From positions 59,442,094-59,506,093 of the forward strand of contig CM055101.1 of assembly GCA_029204225.1 (NCBI GenBank): a stretch of DNA of 64,000 nt. Reading direction: 5' to 3'. The first letter of the stretch is position 1; the number at the start of each line of letters is the position of its first letter. Origin of the DNA: Diphasiastrum complanatum. Its lineage: Eukaryota; Streptophyta; Lycopodiopsida; Lycopodiales; Lycopodiaceae. The position numbers were made by a program, and so were the translations under genes. Positions 22,788 through 32,320 of the stretch are shown here, piece by piece. The notes beneath the pieces were generated by a model. The model did not search any database and was not told the origin of the DNA. It saw nothing but the letters and a program-made list of their open reading frames with translations.

Positions 22788-24872
22788 ATGGAGATAATTA
22801 CGCATTGTGTGTCTCTCGGCTCAATGCTGTCTTGCGTATTCCCCTTGGCATTTGTTCTTCTATCTGTTGCTCTTGGAGATAGTCAGTTTGGATCGCAATT
22901 CACATACTATAATTCCCCCTCAACTGGGGCCTCTCCGACGGGTGGAGCATCAAGCCATGCAGGAAGCTCACCAAGCTCCGGCAGCACCCCTATAAGTGGA
23001 ACACCACGCCTTGGAGGCTCAACCCCTTCTGGTACCCCGGCTCATGGAGGAGGGTCATACACAAACTCTCCGAGCTCAGGCACATCACCTGCTGGTGGCT
23101 CCCACGCAAGTTCGCCTAGCACTGGTACTTCACACGGCAGCTCACCTGCTGGTCCCACTCCTGTTCAAGGAAGCAGCCCTGTGACTGGAGGTGGCAGTCC
23201 CAGTAGTGGCTCTGGGAGTTCTTCTGCTAGCGGCTCTCCAGCTCACGGAGGCTACGGAGGGTCTCCTAGTTCTGGGAGCTCGTCTGGGCATTCCCCGAGC
23301 ACTGGAGGTTCTTCAGCGGGGCCATCTGGAAGCGCTCCTAGCTCTGGGAGTGGCAGTTCGTCTTCTCATGGGAGCACCCCTATTTCTGGGGGCTCACATC
23401 CTAGCAGCTCCCCTGTATCTGGAAGCCCTTCAAGTGGAGGCAGCTACGGTGGAGCCCCTAAGTCGGGAAACACACCATCAGGCAGTTCTTCGAAAACCGC
23501 TCCGCCTTATGAAGGCTCACCAGAATCTGGCAGTTCAAGTTCTAATCCGCCTGCGAGCCCTTACACTAATACACGAAGTGAGCTATCTAACTATGACGGA
23601 AGCGGTGGTTCGTCGGGGGACATTCCATTAGGTGGTGGTGGATCAAATCCAGATGGCTCATCGGGTGGTGGAGGTGACGATGGCTCTTCGGCTGGTGGCG
23701 GTATTGGAGCTTTTCCATCCGGCGGTGGTGGTGGAGATGATGGCTCTTCGGCTGGCGGTGGTAGTGGAGCTTTCCCATCTGGTGGGGGTGGAGGCGATGG
23801 CTCCTCTGGCGGTGGTAGTGGAGGTTTTCCACTAGGTGGAGGTGCTGGAACCGATGGCTCTCCAGCCGGTGGAGGTGGTGGAGCTTTCCCATCAGGTGGC
23901 CCAGGGGTTGCCCCTTCCGGTGGCGGTGCCTTTCCTTTAAGTGGAGGTGGAAGTGGTGGCAACCCGATCGGAGGTGGTTCTTCTGGAAACGGTGGATTTC
24001 CATCTGGTGGTGGTTCTGGAAACGGTGGATTTCCATCTGGCGGTGGTGTTTCTTCTGGAAACGGTGGATTTCCCTCTGGCGGTGGTGGTTCTGGAAACGG
24101 TGGATTTCCATCTGGCGGCGGAAACGGTGGATTTCCAGCTGGTGGTGGTGGTAATGGTGGTATACCAAGTGGTGGTTCTCCTTTGTTTGGCTCACCACCT
24201 TCCTCGACATCCCCTTTCTCGGGTGGTTCTGGATCGCCATTTGGTTCAGCAGGAGGTGATGGATCGAGTGCTGGATGCTCGTGCGAGTAAGTGATTTTTT
24301 GCTCAGTCGTAATTAGGTCGGTGACATTGAGCTTGCGTCTCGTAATTCTGCTTTTATGGCTGTACGCTTGTACTAGTGTAACAATGAGTTGCTTGATTTA
24401 ATGCTTAGGAGGATGATGGTGCTTGTAGATGTTGGACTTGGTTAAATGCAGTGTCTTGTCGAATGTCTTCACCGTAGAAGTTCCATGTAGCACTAAAAGC
24501 TGGGTGGGTGGAATTTTGCTTTGTTGCTTTTGCAGCTACTGGTCATCTCACACCGACGGTTGGCCCGACCTGATCTCGGCCTTGTCCACAGTTGGTAGCG
24601 TATTCGGTGGCACATCGACTTCCATGTTCGGTCAAAGCATGACATTAGCGTCAGCACTGCAGACTCAGAAGACGGATCCTTATCACTCCTTGGCGAAACA
24701 AGGCACTGCAGCTTTGTTGAACTCGTTTACTCGAAAGAGCTTTCGATATTCACCCGAAATGGTGAAGACTAAATTCAATGCAGCTCTTGTTTCTCAACAA
24801 GCTGCTGCTGAGCAAGCTTTGAATTTTGAACTTGCCAACGGTGGCTATGATACCAAAGATGATTGTGCGTGA
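22788..24872 (+). CDS. PDF1-like: PROTODERMAL FACTOR 1-like secreted Gly/Ser-rich protein, two exons
   Basis: Exons 22788-24286 and 24536-24872; intron 24287-24535 (GTAAGT...TTTTGCAG). Predicted product 611 residues. The start has a signal peptide (MLSCVFPLAFVLLSVALG; Met13 is an alternative start), then SQFTYYNSPS, a long Ser/Gly/Pro repeat region to about residue 270, Gly-rich repeats (DDGSSAGGG, GNGGFPSGGG) to about 460, and a conserved C-terminal domain. Splicing creates CSCDYWSSH at the junction, followed by TVGSVFGG, LQTQKTDPYHSLAKQGTAAL and AAAEQALNFELANGG. This matches the PDF1 C-terminus (CDYWRTHP, then a GTA-LNS core). PDF1 proteins are secreted cell-wall proteins of the shoot epidermal layer. 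Known angiosperm PDF1 is Pro-rich and about half as long; here Gly/Ser dominates. Reading frame is intact. Confidence 0.82.
23640..24165 (+). repeat. coding minisatellite in the PDF1-like exon 1
   Basis: Two repeat sets lie in frame. One (about 23660-23910) has units encoding GGGDDGSSAGGGSGAFPSGG-like text, roughly 60-63 bases each. The other (about 23971-24165) has six units around GGAAACGGTGGATTTCC encoding GNGGFPSGGG, 27-45 bases each. Unit lengths are multiples of three, so copy-number change would keep the frame. Confidence 0.8.
24443..24450 (+). promoter_or_regulatory. L1-box TAAATGCA inside the PDF1-like intron
   Basis: An exact match to TAAATGCA, the L1-box bound by class IV HD-ZIP factors (ATML1, PDF2) in the Arabidopsis PDF1 promoter. 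Here it lies in the single intron, 93 bases before the acceptor. An eight-base match can occur by chance, so function is inferred only from the match and the gene it sits in. Confidence 0.4.
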
Positions 24873-25860
24873 TTGGTCGTAGTATGTTTTGTTGGCAGCA
24901 GTCCATGCTAAAGTAGTCTTTAGTTCCCGAGTATATCTAGAAGGCTTCAAGGTTTGGTCGATAATGAATATATATATATGTACTCCCTTTCACGCTCCGA
25001 TTGTCAAAAGATGCAAACAAGTAACAATATCAATTAATGGTTTCGAGGATTATAGGAAGATGGTATGTAATTTTTTGGGTAATACGTGACTGTGCTTAAG
25101 TTATTAATACTATGAATATGCATTGTTCTTGAGCTTCAATTGTGTTGAAAAGTATTTGTATTTTTGTTAGCGAAACGATTTGTTAATGTCTGGATTGACT
25201 TCTTTGAAGACGGTACACTTGAAAGTGAAGTATTTGTATTTTTTGTTATTGAAACGCTTTGTTAATGTCTGAATTTTTTTGAAGATGTACACTTGGAAAG
25301 TGAAATCTCATACACCAACCGAGACTCATTTCACAGTAAAATTATAAGATAAAAGTGTGATCTATATATGTAGGGAGAAGTTTTGCTGTGAAGATGGTAT
25401 TCAAATTGTTGAAATAAAATATAAAACTTGCGCAAGTTTTAAGTCTATTCACCAATCTTGACATTCAAAATAAATGTCAGCATATTCTTTAAGATTCATT
25501 TTAAGATTCATTTCACAGTGAAATTATAAGATCCAAGTGATCTACAGTACGTATTGTAGATCATGCATGCATTCATGCAGCAGAACTTAAATTCAAGCTA
25601 TCAACTGAAAGCATTCAATAAACTGCAAGAACGAGTGATCTTCGGACACCCAAAAGGAAAGTACTCTACATGAAAAAGGTGTACACTGCACATATATACT
25701 GGCTGACTTGAACTTGGCCTAAAACTCGAAAAGGACTTCCATGGCAGTTGGTTACATTACGTTCCAGTCTTAACTAATTTTGGGCTCAGCAGTATGGTTT
25801 GGCTGAAGTCATGCAACTGATAAATGTCACTACTTTGATCGCGGAGCACCAAAAATCCCT
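24873..25860. other. 3' flank of the PDF1-like gene
   Basis: AT-rich and non-coding. It should hold the 3' UTR and poly(A) site of the gene, but no canonical AATAAA is close to the stop; the first AATAAA-type words are near 25410. It contains the tandem duplicate at 25149-25302 and a second repeat pair (25324-25366 and 25506-25545, sharing CATTTCACAGT(A/G)AAATTATAAG). Copia-like sequence begins around 25870. Confidence 0.6.
25149..25302. repeat. tandem duplication, unit about 77 bp
   Basis: Unit 1 (25149-25227) and unit 2 (25228-25302) both start AAGTATTTGTATTTTT and end GTACACTTG(G)AAAGTG, with GAAACG(A/C)TTTGTTAATGTCTG in between. They differ at a handful of positions by eye. Confidence 0.85.
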
Positions 25861-25986
25861 TCCTCAATTCTAGCCATTTTGTATCTGAATTTTTTTGATA
25901 CCTAATACGTCTTTGAGATAGTTAAATCTATTCTTTGGTAATGCGTTAGTCATTACGTTTGCTATCATTTCATTAAATTGTACCAA

Positions 25987-26072
25987 TACCAATGGGGTTG
26001 GCTCAATTGGTTAGCTTGACATCCAAAGTTCTTTTGGTCTCAGCTCCGAGCTTCTCCTTGGAAACCAAGAAA
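25987..26072 (+). mobile_element. short tRNA-derived SINE with 16-bp target duplication
   Basis: An 86-bp insert in Copia H flanked by perfect 16-bp direct repeats (CATTAAATTGTACCAA, 25971-25986 and 26073-26088). Near its start is TGGCTCAATTGG, a full match to the tRNA A-box consensus TRGYNNARNNGG. About 40 bases on, GGTCTCAGCTCCGAGCTTC resembles a decayed B-box region. It ends AACCAAGAAA. Length, promoter spacing and long target duplication fit a SINE moved by LINE-type machinery. It is too diverged from a cloverleaf to be a tRNA gene. Confidence 0.7.
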
Positions 26073-26274
26073 CATTAAATTGTACCAAATCCTTGACAAA
26101 GTTGTATTGAATATCTATATGTTTCCTCTTCCTATGGAATCCTCCAGTTTTTTTTGATGAAAATGCATCCTTGATTGTCACTATATACACCATTCTCACC
26201 TTTGCATGTAGATCCTGAAGATACCTTTTTTCCATAGCATAATTCCCATCAACTCACCTTCAGTAGATGAAAGT

Positions 26275-27172
26275 GCGCTGGGACTTGAGCGGTTTCTCTA
26301 ACACGCGTTTAAGTCTAACATTCATCCATCATGCACTTATGTAAAAGCCAACTCAGAAACGTAACAAGCTTAACCATTCAGACTTAAGAAAACTGGAATC
26401 CCAACCAACCCGAAAGCCAACTCAGAATCCGTCCCCAAAAGGTAACCAAAGGCAAAGACAAGTCACACATGAAACCCAAGGCATAGTGGTCGCCAAACTG
26501 ACCAATTGGCATAGCGGCAAGTCCTATGTCGATGACAGGGACCTTTAGGCGCCAGCGACGCAAAAAGATTGTAGTAAGGGTCCTTCCACTTGGACCAGTC
26601 CCAGAGGCGAAAGCAAAATGGTAATTATCCTCAGGGATCAACTTTATTAGATTTGGAAGAGGTTACATTCATACATAGACTGATCGGTCTCGGGGCCATC
26701 AACACGTGCTGGGCATTGTGCCTGACTCGTGCTGGTAGAGGGAGCTAAGACCTGGCGACTGGATTCCTGGCGCTGGTTGAGCTGCCCAAGTTTCTGTCTG
26801 CCGGACTCCCCCTATAGTTCTGCTGGGATTCGGCGCATCCCCTCTGGTTTGAAACATAGTGCTTTCTGGTAAAGCACGCTTTTTAGGACTTAGTTTTTAT
26901 TTTGCTGATTAAGCCTGACAAGTCTGGCAGAATCAGTCTGGCTCCCGGACATGGCTCCCGGAAGCCGTCCAGGCGGTCGAATCAACTTGCTTCCCTGACT
27001 AGGCCATGACTCGAGCTCCAGAGCTAGCTCATGACTTTGTGACTACTTGACTGGCTCACCACAGGTCGGAGGCTCAGTCCTTGACGTTCTAACTTGCTCT
27101 GGGACCTTAGGGAGTGTCACCCCTTTGAGTCTTACAGGGCACGCTGGGTGCACCCGAGTCAACTTTACAACA
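26275..27172 (-). mobile_element. 3' LTR of the small LTR element
   Basis: Matches 28317-29209 almost throughout. It includes a perfect 7-bp stem, GTGCTTT-ctggt-AAAGCAC, near 26870, echoed by the hairpin units of the element's interior. It lacks the last 20 or so terminal bases found in its partner. Confidence 0.85.
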
Positions 27173-27819
27173 TCCTCCCCTCGTTTGAGAAAGCTGACGT
27201 CCTCATCAGGGCCAAATTAGAACCTAAGACTCATGCCACGAGCTTAATTCACCGGTCAGACTTTAGTCACATATACAAGGGCACGGGCTTGATTCACCGG
27301 CCAAAGGAAACCAACTGTAAAGCAGAGTAATGATATTGTGTTTTACACCCAGCATAGGAAAAGTGTGGATCTAGTTCACTTACGTAAAACCTGTCGAGAG
27401 CTGTATTCTCGAGTCAGCTCTTCTCCGTCCGTCAGTGTTCGTAACTCTTCAAGATGGTCCTCCATTATAGTCAGAGGTGTACTTCCAACAGATTATCGCC
27501 TCAATCCTTTTTATATTTGAAGCTCTCCCTTCTGTCAGCCAGGCCCCACAGCTCTCTTTTCTTCTTTATTAAATCAGCTTCAATGAAAATATCCCTTCCT
27601 CAAACTTAGCACGCCCACATCACCTGAGAGCCAAGTAGGAACTAGGTCATTTGTGTCCAAGCAAGCACACGACAAACGGAACATACCAACCAAAGCAAAC
27701 ACAGAGGATCTCTCTCAAGCCACAAACCCCCCTGAGACCGGACGTAGGACCTTTGCCTAGCCGCGCCCACACAAATCTATCACAGAATTAGCCCACGGGG
27801 AAACATCCATCCAACCATC

Positions 27820-28215
27820 CGTGCTTTCACCATTAAGCAGCACATTGCCTCAGTCACGCCCCACCACTTTTTGATCGATAGCCCTTATAGCTAAACGATC
27901 GGCAGCTATCCCGCACCGGCAGCTAACCACCCGTGCTTTACATCCGAATTCGAGCAGCATCTCTGTATCAATGGTTAACCCGTACAGTTCGAATATGTTG
28001 CCCCGCACCCCACAAGGTACAGACCGTGCTTTCACCTACCTAGGCAGCACTTTGCCTCATCCGTCCTACATGCAGACAACGCCAGGCCCGAACCGCGAGA
28101 ACTGACCGTGCTTACACCTCGAGGGCAGCACTTTGACTCATCAAGTCCCCCGTTCTGCCGACCACCCCGACCGTGGACGCACCCGTGCTTACACTGTGGG
28201 CAGCACCTTGCGCAA
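27820..28215. repeat. five GTGCTT...AGCAC hairpin units inside the small LTR element
   Basis: Units start near 27821, 27931, 28026, 28107 and 28181. Each reads (C)CGTGCTT(T/A)CA, then 7-20 variable bases, then GGGCAGCAC or GAGCAGCAT and usually TTTGCCTCATC. GTGCT and AGCAC are complementary, so each unit can fold into a short stem. Spacing shortens from about 110 to 74 bases. Confidence 0.65.
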
Positions 28216-28282
28216 CGGTTGTCCTGACAAATCCCAAAACGTGGCCATCCCTGTGAGACTTGCGTAGCTGACCGGCTAGTCG

Positions 28283-28294
28283 GCTCTGATACCA
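28283..28294 (-). other. primer-binding site of the small LTR element
   Basis: The plus strand reads GCTCTGATACCA, complement of TGGTATCAGAGC, two bases from the LTR boundary at 28297. It sets the minus orientation of the element. Confidence 0.85.
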
Positions 28295-28296
28295 CA

Positions 28297-29209
28297 TGTT
28301 GCGCCGGCGCCTCAAAGGGCGCTGGGACTTGAGCGGTTTCTCCAACACGCGCTTAAGTCTAACATTCATCCATCATGCACTTACGTAAAAGCCAACTCAG
28401 AAACGTAACAAGCTTAACCATTCAGACTTAAGAAAACTGGAATCCCAACCAACCTGAAAGCCAACTCAGAATCCGTCCCCAAAAGGTAACCAAAGGCAAA
28501 GACAAGCCACACATGAAACCCAAGGCATAGTGGTCGCCAAACTGACCAATTCGCATAGCGGCAAGCCCCATGTCGATGACCTTAGGCGCCAGCGACGCAA
28601 AAAGGTTGTAGTAAGGGTCCTTCCACTTGGACCAGTCCCGGAGGCGAAACCGAAATGGTAATCATCCCCAAGGATCAACTTTATTAGATTTGGAAGAGGT
28701 TACATTCATACATAGACTGACCGGTCTCGGGGCCACCAACACGTGCTGGGCATTGTGCCTGGCTCGTGCTGGTAGAGGGAGCTGAGACTTGGCGACTGGA
28801 TTCCTGGCGCTGGTTGAACTGCCCAAGTTTCTGTCTGCCGGACTCCCCCTATAGTTCTGCTGTGATTCGGCGCACCCCCTCTGGTTTGAAACATAGTGCT
28901 TTCTGGTAAAGCACGCTTTTTAGGACTTAGTTTTTATTTTGCTGATTAAGCCTGGCAAGCCTAGCAGAATCAGTCTGGCTCCCGGACATGGGTCCCGGGA
29001 GCCGTCCCGGCGGCCGAATCAACCTGCTTTCCTGACTAGGCCATGACTCGAGCTCCAGAGCTAGCTCATGACTTTGTGACTACTTGACTGGCTCACCACA
29101 GGTCGGAGGCTCAGTCCTTGACGTTCTAACTTGCTCTGGGACCTTAGGGAGTGTCACCCCTTTGAGTCTTACAGGGCACGCTGGGTGCACCCGAGTCAGC
29201 TTTACAACA
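28297..29209 (-). mobile_element. 5' LTR of the small LTR element
   Basis: Starts (minus strand) TGTTGTAAAGCTGACTC and ends CGGCGCAACA next to the primer-binding site, the expected TG...CA form. It matches the partner LTR at about 96% by eye. Confidence 0.85.
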
Positions 29210-31099
29210 ATTGCCCATCAGAACCACGTCCACAAGTTGACTTTCTATCATCAGTCTTGAATCTAGAAATCCTGATATTTCATGGCTAATCCCATGATTT
29301 TATTCTTGGATAAGTTAAAGAGCTGACTTAATTTACTCTAGGCAATAGAGATATTTGGTCTAGAGCAGATCATGTTAATACATTCACGTACCAATGACAT
29401 TCTTGTAAGGGTGTCTCTTCATTTCTTCCCTTTGGTGATTGGTGATGCATTTGAGCTAAGTCTGCCCCCTAGGTCAAGCGGAGTTTTTATTGGCTTTGCA
29501 TTTTCCATTCCATACCTTCTAATCTAAGCACGCTTATAGTCCTTGAGTTAGATATATTTTTTTGTTTGCTCTATTTCTTGACACATGGACAATAATGCCA
29601 CTCACCCATGTCTTTAAAATTTTAAACTCAGCTTTTAATTCATCTTTGTAGTCCTCTAAACCTTTAATGTCATTTCCAATCATGATATTATCACATCATC
29701 AACATATATAGCTACAAACACAATTTGCAAACCTGCTCTTCTATCAAAAAAAAGAGAGAGGCAATGATCAATTTTGCATTTTTTGAACCCCCTTCCCTTG
29801 CCTTGAGGAATTTCTCCATTCTTTTGTGCCAAACTTGCGATGCTTGCTTAAGCCCATACCATGTTGCCAGGTTGCTTCACCTTATCTGGTTCTTGCCCAA
29901 AACACTCCGGTTGCTTCATGTATACATTTTCACTAAGACTCTCATTTATGAAAGTGGTTTCACATCCAGTTGCAGTCATTAATCGTAGCCCATGCCAAGA
30001 GTACTTTGATAGCCAAGAGTATTTTGATAGACCGAATCCTTGCTACTAGCGCATACCCTTTTGTCACAATTTTGGCTTTGAGCCTTTTCATGTTTTCATT
30101 CATATATTTGAGTTTGTAAATCCACTTACATCTTGATTGCTTATATGTGCACTAACTCCCACACATTGTTCTATATTTTGAGCTTGTCTCTTTAGTCATT
30201 GGCTTGTGCCACATTTTCCAATTTTTTGATTCCCAAGCCTTGTCATAGCTTGTGGGCTCTAATGGATGCTCTTTGCTCATGAACATCAAGTCATCAAATC
30301 GTTTGGGCACTTTTTTTTGTTTTGATTGGTCTTCCCTCCTTTTCACGGACCTCATCTTGTACTATTGCATCATGTGTCTATTGATCAATCTGTATTTGAT
30401 GATCATTTTGTGGAGTACTCCCTTCCTCGCTTCTTTGCCCCATGTTTTTTTGTTCTTGGTTTTTTTTAGTCCCATCTTATATCATGCTTGGTTGATCTGT
30501 GACTACAACAGTCTACATCCGAATGTCTTTGGTCTCCTTTTGTGTTGGGCAATCTAGCTCCATCTCGGGGTTTTCGTCAAAAATTATATCTCTGGCAGTA
30601 ATGAGAGTTTTATTGGCTGGATTATAGACCTTGTACCCTTTGGTCCTCTCTGGATATCTAACGAAAATGCATTGAGTATCCTTTTGGATCTAACTTTTTT
30701 CTCTTTTCCTTGGGTATATACACAAAATGAGATGACTCACGTTTGCCCTCCTTCCATATCACATCTCATAAAGGTGTTTTCATGTTCAGTTCATTTGTTG
30801 GGGATTGATTAATCACATACCTTGTTGTCGCTACCCATAAAGACTTAGGTAGATCTCCCTCCTGCAGCATACATCTTACCATCTCTATGATAGTTCCATT
30901 TTTTCTTTCAGCAATCCCATTTTGCTGTGGACTATATGGGATTGTAAATTCCCTGTTCTAAACACAAGTTGTCAAATTGTTTGTTTATGTACTCCCCTCC
31001 GTTGTCACTTCTGAGTTTCTTGACTCTCTTTCCTATTTCATTTTTAGCTACGTTTTAATGCTTTAAAGCTCTCAAATGTTTGATTTTTTTACTTCAATG

Positions 31100-32320
31100 T
31101 CCAAATTTTGATTCTCCTTGTATATGGTGGGTGTTGAATCAGTAGCTGTATGGCTAGGGAGAGGGAGGGAATTGATCATCCAAGGAGTTCTACATGTGCC
31201 GAAGTTAGCGAAGAATCTAATCTCAGTTGGGTCGCTCACAGATAGGGGCATGGAAGTTTCTTTCAAAAGGCATGATCATAGATGAAGACGAGGTGATTGC
31301 AATAGGATTCAAGATGAGATCGAGCGGGCTATATCAATTGCAAGGAGGAACGATTGAGAAATCAGTAGCCTATATCAATCTGGAATCCAAGTCCAAGAAC
31401 AATCTGTGGCACATATGAATGGCCCATCTTGGGGGCATGAATTTGCAGAGATTGGCAAAGGAAACAATGCTAGAAGATTATGACTACGATCTAAGGGAAT
31501 GCATAGACAGGTATGAAGCATGTGTCTATGGAAGACAAAAAAAAGCTTCCATTGTGCAAGAATTCGTCAGAACGAGCGTCAAAGCTGCTTGAACTCATAC
31601 ATATGGATTTGTGTGGTTTGATGGATGCAACGTCTATCGGAGATTCGGAGTATTTTGATTCCTTCATAGATGACTATTCAAGAGTCATCAAGATTTGTTT
31701 GCTCAAACTTTTGACAATTTTAAGGCTTTCAAAGTGCTGGCTGAAAATCAGACTGGGAGGAGGATAAAGGTGCTAAGATGTCACAACGGAGGTGAATACC
31801 ACAACAAGGAATTTGATTGTTTTTGCAGCTTGAATGGGATCAAAAGAGAATTCATTGTGCCTTATACACCAGAGCAGAAAACAAAGTGGCAGAACGGAAA
31901 ACTCGCACCATAGTTGAAATGGCCAGATGTATGCTACACGAAAATGACTTACTCAAAGATCTGTGGGGGGAAGCTGTCAGCACAGCAAGCCACATATTGA
32001 ACAGATTTCCCACCAAGGTAGTGAAAGAGAAGACTCTCTTCGAACTGTGGTTCAAGAAGAAGTCTTGCGTCACCCGAGAGTGCTCAAATGTGTGGCGTAT
32101 GCACATATCTTAAAATAGAAGAGAAAAAATTTAGATGCAAAGGGGCAAAAATGTATTTTTGTGGGGTATCATGAAGAAGTCATTGGGTATAAGTTCTACA
32201 ACCTTGTCAGCAATAAATTCTTAGTAGCAAGGGATGCCATCTTCAACGAAGATGAAAGCTATGAAATGGATGACAGGCGAAGGAAGCCAGGGTGTCCAGA
32301 GCAGGACAAGAGATTTCCAT
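31100..32320 (+). mobile_element. Ty1/Copia I fragment, protease to integrase
   Basis: A plus-strand Copia relic. Near 31175-31260 is the protease C-terminal signature (VLHVPKLAKNLISVG, then DRGMEVSFK). The integrase zinc-finger region follows near 31400-31560, and the catalytic core region near 31580-32100 (LELIHMDLCGLM, KVLRCHNGGEYHNKEF, and VAERKTRTIVEMARCMLHEN on the neighbouring stretch). The C-terminal VGYHEE-like text is near 32160. It ends against the minus-strand Copia 3 RT. Several breaks. Confidence 0.8.

Larger units (their letters stand above)
26275..29209 (-). mobile_element. small non-autonomous LTR element (TRIM/LARD-like)
   Basis: Two direct repeats of about 900 bp, 26275-27172 and 28297-29209, differ at roughly 4% by eye, mostly C/T or G/A. 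Orientation is minus: GCTCTGATACCA at 28283-28294 is the complement of a TGGTATCAGAGC primer-binding site beside the 5' LTR, and the minus strand just before the 3' LTR reads GAGGGGAGGA, a polypurine tract. LTR ends are TGTTGTAAAG...GCGCAACA. The 1.1-kb interior has no coding for gag or pol. No clear target duplication is seen at the outer ends. It is inserted in Copia H. Confidence 0.85.
25870..31070 (-). mobile_element. old Ty1/Copia H, interrupted by a SINE and a small LTR element
   Basis: A heavily decayed minus-strand Copia. Integrase traces lie near 30980-30890 (the plus strand carries the complement of an NGIAERKN-type motif), integrase/RT linker near 30700-30540, RT N-terminal part near 30350-30170 (LEPTSYDKAWESKNWK), further RT traces to 29210, and RNase H near 26235-26090 (FHRKRKHIDIQYNFVKDL). 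The block 26275-29209 is a later insertion, as is 25987-26072. Many breaks; the oldest-looking Copia in the window. No LTRs identified. Confidence 0.7.

Noticed and set aside
23587-24240. Antisense His/Gln-rich and Pro-rich frames opposite the PDF1-like exon 1
   Set aside because: Mirror images of the Gly/Ser codon repeats; no start context, domain or splice signals.
25990-26072. Possible tRNA gene
   Set aside because: A-box is good but no cloverleaf can be drawn and the 16-bp target duplication marks it as a SINE.
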